Assembly (NCBI GenBank): GCA_021780935.1
Contig: JAJXXT010000032.1
Coordinates: forward strand, 1 to 6,872
Direction of reading: 5' to 3'
Origin: Pseudomonadota bacterium
GTDB lineage: Bacteria > Pseudomonadota > Alphaproteobacteria > Acetobacterales > Acetobacteraceae
DNA length: 6,872 bases
Under the pieces are notes generated by a model, which saw only the letters and a program-made list of their open reading frames with translations, made no database searches and had not been told where the DNA came from. Shown in pieces: positions 4,893 to 6,872 of the stretch (position 1 is the stretch's first letter; every line of letters begins with the position of its first letter). The translations under genes and the position numbers were made by a program.

Positions 4893-6734
4893 TCACTGGC
4901 AGGCCAGGCACTCCTCGTAATCCGTCCGCGCCCCGCCCGCCGCCAGCGGCAATTCGGGTTCCCTCTCCACCGCCGCCAGCGGCCCGGCCACCGCCTTCTC
5001 GCTCACCGCGTCCGCCCGCTGGATCGACAACGACCGGCAATAATAGAGCGACTTCACCCCCTTCTTCCACGCCATCATGTGGATCTGGTGCAGATCGCGC
5101 TTATGGACGTTGGCCGGCAGAAAGACGTTCACCGACTGGCTCTGGCAGATCGACGGCGCGCGGTCGGCGGCGTGTTCCACCACCCAGCGCTGATCCAGCT
5201 CGAACGCGGTCTTGAACACCGCCTTCTCCGCCTCGGTCAGCCCGTCCAGCCGCTGCACGCTGCCCTGGTCCAGGGTGATCCGCGACCAGATCGCATCCGT
5301 ATCCATCCCGCGCTCGGCGAGCAGCTTCTGCAGATGGCGGTTGCGCACGGTGAAGCTGCCCGACAGCGTCTTCTGGAGGAAGACATTGGCCGCGATCGGC
5401 TCGATCCCCGGACTCGAATTGCCGGCGATGATGGAGATCGAGGCGGTCGGCGCGATCGACAGCTTGTGGCTGAAGCGCTCCGCCACCCCCCATTCCTTCG
5501 CGTCCGGGCAGGCGCCGCGCTCCTCGGCCAGCAGCACCGAGGCGGCGTCGGCCGCCGCGCGGATATGGCGGAACATGCGCTTGTTCCAGACCTTCGCCAC
5601 CACGCCCTCGAACGGCACCAGTTGCGATTGCAGGAAGGAATGGAACCCCATCACCCCGAGCCCCACCGAACGTTCCCGCATCGCCGAATAGCGGGCGCGT
5701 TCCATCCCCGGCGGCGCGCGGTCGATGAAATCCTGCAGGACGTTGTCGAGGAACCGCATCACGTCCTCGATGAAGCGGGGGTCGCGCTCCCACTCGAACC
5801 AGTATTCCAGGTTGAGCGAGGCGAGGCAGCAAACCGCGGTGCGCTGCATCCCGTGCTGGTCGAGGCCGGTCGGCAGGGTGATCTCGCTGCACAGGTTCGA
5901 GGTCTTGACCTCGAGCCCGGCCAGCTTGTGATGCTGCGGCTGGGCCCGGCTCACGTGGTCGGAGAAAATCAGGTACGGCTCCCCGGTCTCGATCCGCGCG
6001 GTCAGGATGCGAATCCACAGCGCGCGCGCCGGGATCGAGCGGATCACCGACTTGTCCTTGGGCGAGAGCAGCGGCCACAGCTCGTCGGCCTCCACCGCGC
6101 GCATGAAATCGTCCGGCACCAGGATGCCGTGATGCAGGTTGAGCGCCTTGCGATTCGGATCGCCGCCCGTTGGGCGGCGCATCTCGACGAATTCCTCGAT
6201 CTCGGGATGCCAGACCGGCAGATAGACCGCCGCCGAGCCGCGCCGCAGCGAGCCTTGCGAGATGGCGAGCGTCAGGCTGTCCATCACCCGGATGAACGGG
6301 ATCACGCCCGAGGTCTTGCCGACCGCGCCCACCCGCTCGCCGATCGAGCGCAGATTGCCCCAGTAGGAGCCGATGCCGCCGCCCTTGGAGGCGAGCCAGA
6401 CATTCTCGTTCCAGAGCCCGACGATGCCGTCGAGACTGTCCGAGGCTTCGTTGAGGAAGCAGGAGATCGGCAGGCCGCGCTCGGTGCCGCCGTTGGACAG
6501 CACCGGGGTGGCGGGCATGAACCAGAACCGGCTCATGTAGTCGTAGAGCCGCTGCGCGTGCGCCTGATCGTCTCCGTAATAGGAGGCGACGCGGGCGAAC
6601 AGATCCTGGAACGATTCGCCCGGCATCAGGTAGCGGTCGGTCAGGGTGGCGCGGCCGAAATCGGTGATCAGCGTGTCCCGCGACCGGTCCACGTGAACCA
6701 GGAAGCGTCCCTTCATCTGCACGGCGTCGAGCAC
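4893..6734 (-). CDS. nrdA: Class I ribonucleoside-diphosphate reductase, catalytic alpha subunit, without ATP-cone
   Basis: The 613-residue NrdA reduces ribonucleoside diphosphates to deoxyribonucleotides in the cytoplasm, using a radical supplied by the NrdB beta subunit. Key residues are in place: Cys92 (PISCF) and Cys302 (AVCC) match the redox pair C225/C462 of E. coli; N280, C282 and E284 (SNLCSE) match the active-site N437, thiyl C439 and E441. Tyr564-Tyr565 (SLYYC) match the radical-path pair Y730/Y731, and the C-terminal C609LAC612 matches the thioredoxin-reduced tail. APTASIS at about 428-434 is the substrate phosphate loop. The protein is about 150 residues shorter than the E. coli enzyme mainly because the N-terminal ATP-cone is missing, so dATP overall inhibition through this subunit is not expected. 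The GTG at 6734 is chosen because a stop lies two codons upstream and a GAGGGGGG ribosome site precedes it; ATG at 6716 is the alternative. No nrdB follows; the IS630 remnant does. Confidence 0.95.
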   Translation of the reverse strand: MLDAVQMKGRFLVHVDRSRDTLITDFGRATLTDRYLMPGESFQDLFARVASYYGDDQAHAQRLYDYMSRFWFMPATPVLSNGGTERGLPISCFLNEASDSLDGIVGLWNENVWLASKGGGIGSYWGNLRSIGERVGAVGKTSGVIPFIRVMDSLTLAISQGSLRRGSAAVYLPVWHPEIEEFVEMRRPTGGDPNRKALNLHHGILVPDDFMRAVEADELWPLLSPKDKSVIRSIPARALWIRILTARIETGEPYLIFSDHVSRAQPQHHKLAGLEVKTSNLCSEITLPTGLDQHGMQRTAVCCLASLNLEYWFEWERDPRFIEDVMRFLDNVLQDFIDRAPPGMERARYSAMRERSVGLGVMGFHSFLQSQLVPFEGVVAKVWNKRMFRHIRAAADAASVLLAEERGACPDAKEWGVAERFSHKLSIAPTASISIIAGNSSPGIEPIAANVFLQKTLSGSFTVRNRHLQKLLAERGMDTDAIWSRITLDQGSVQRLDGLTEAEKAVFKTAFELDQRWVVEHAADRAPSICQSQSVNVFLPANVHKRDLHQIHMMAWKKGVKSLYYCRSLSIQRADAVSEKAVAGPLAAVEREPELPLAAGGARTDYEECLACQ

Positions 6735-6740
6735 GTCCTA

Positions 6741-6748
6741 CCCCCCTC
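6741..6748 (-). promoter_or_regulatory. Ribosome binding site deciding the nrdA start
   Basis: On the - strand this reads GAGGGGGG, ending 6 bases before the GTG at 6734. It fits that start much better than ATG codon 7 (6716), which would be 24 bases away. Confidence 0.55.
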
Positions 6749-6767
6749 ATCCTCGGACCGGACCGTC

Positions 6768-6792
6768 GGGCCGGACTCCCTTTCTCCGGCCC
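6768..6792 (-). promoter_or_regulatory. GC-rich hairpin in the nrdA leader
   Basis: The arms GGGCCGGA (6768-6775) and TCCGGCCC (6785-6792) are exact reverse complements with a 9-base loop, giving an 8-bp stem between the NrdR box and the nrdA start. In the mRNA it would lie about 35 bases upstream of the start codon. It could affect mRNA stability or attenuation, but no alternative pairing with the ribosome site is evident. Confidence 0.45.
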
Positions 6793-6808
6793 GCGCGGAG
6801 TCACGGTC

Positions 6809-6824
6809 AAACAATATATAGGCC
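6809..6824 (-). promoter_or_regulatory. NrdR box upstream of nrdA, overlapping a probable -10 region
   Basis: On the - strand the site reads GGCCTATATATTGTTT. Its central 11 bases, CTATATATTGT, match every position of the usual NrdR-box core (cWAtATaTWGt in acaCwAtATaTwGtgt). It stands 74 bases before the nrdA start codon, in the only AT-rich patch of an otherwise GC-rich leader. NrdR is the ATP/dATP-binding repressor of ribonucleotide reductase genes, and its boxes commonly overlap the promoter; TATATT inside this site could be the -10 element. NrdR boxes usually come in pairs, but I see no clear second copy about 31 bases to either side. Confidence 0.75.
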
Positions 6825-6872
6825 CCGGTCGGGCATTAGAACCCCAAATCCACGCCCCTGTGGCGCCGGCGC
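6825..6872. other. Distal part of the nrdA upstream region
   Basis: The last 48 bases hold no recognisable gene. They are GC-rich with a palindromic GGCGCCGGCGC end at the window edge. A -35 element for the nrdA promoter would be expected here (around 6838-6850), but only a weak candidate (TTCTAA on the - strand) is visible. Confidence 0.3.

Noticed and set aside
5101..6810. A 569-codon - strand frame overlapping nrdA
   Set aside because: Same strand but a different frame from nrdA, Arg/Gly/Ala-rich, and it runs into the NrdR box and leader. A compositional shadow.
4848..6821. A 657-codon open frame on the + strand lying opposite nearly all of nrdA
   Set aside because: It is the antisense shadow of a high-GC gene. 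Its product is Arg/His/Gly/Ala-rich without a recognisable domain, while the - strand frame is an unmistakable NrdA with all catalytic residues.
1..6872. CRISPR arrays, tRNA or rRNA genes, riboswitches
   Set aside because: No regularly spaced direct repeats, no cloverleaf-like sequence with conserved T-loop, and no recognised riboswitch core were seen on either strand by eye.

Overview
This window looks like part of an alphaproteobacterial chromosome, possibly Rhodospirillales-like. The reasons are the very high GC of its two long genes, an alphaproteobacterial-style short class I NrdA ending in CLAC, a CoxL-family molybdenum hydroxylase, and an extragenic palindrome of the GGCCGGGCTTG type common in that class. 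No species can be named from the sequence alone.

Layout. (1) Positions 1-2265, + strand: a 5'-truncated large subunit of a xanthine dehydrogenase/aldehyde oxidase/CO dehydrogenase-type molybdenum hydroxylase (form II CoxL-like, AYRGAGR active-site loop). Its start and any partner FeS and FAD subunits lie outside the window. (2) 2266-2632: an intergenic stretch with no credible gene, holding a REP-like palindrome (2300-2320) and a second long inverted repeat (2468-2533). (3) 2633-3936: two genes on the - strand with clearly lower GC than the flanks. One encodes a zinc-ribbon, single-membrane-span protein with a probable periplasmic C-terminal domain. The other encodes an uncharacterised soluble, probably helical protein whose 5' end is uncertain. 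(4) 3991-about 4801: a decayed IS630-family insertion sequence with the three DDE residues still readable but broken by frame changes and stop codons; its right end is missing. (5) 4893-6734, - strand: nrdA, the catalytic subunit of class I ribonucleotide reductase, lacking the N-terminal ATP-cone. Its leader carries a strong NrdR-box match overlapping an AT-rich promoter-like stretch, plus a GC-rich hairpin.

How they fit together. The two large genes are ordinary chromosomal metabolism: molybdenum-dependent oxidation or hydroxylation, and deoxyribonucleotide synthesis under likely NrdR control. They are convergent, and the gap between them has been filled by lower-GC genes and a dead IS630 copy, which looks like a small accessory insertion zone. 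No nrdB follows nrdA within the window. I see no tRNA, rRNA, CRISPR array or complete mobile element. I do not see a demonstrable new multi-gene system. The items most worth a second look are the uncharacterised low-GC gene pair, the perfect hairpin inside one of them, and the structured repeats in the intergenic region.
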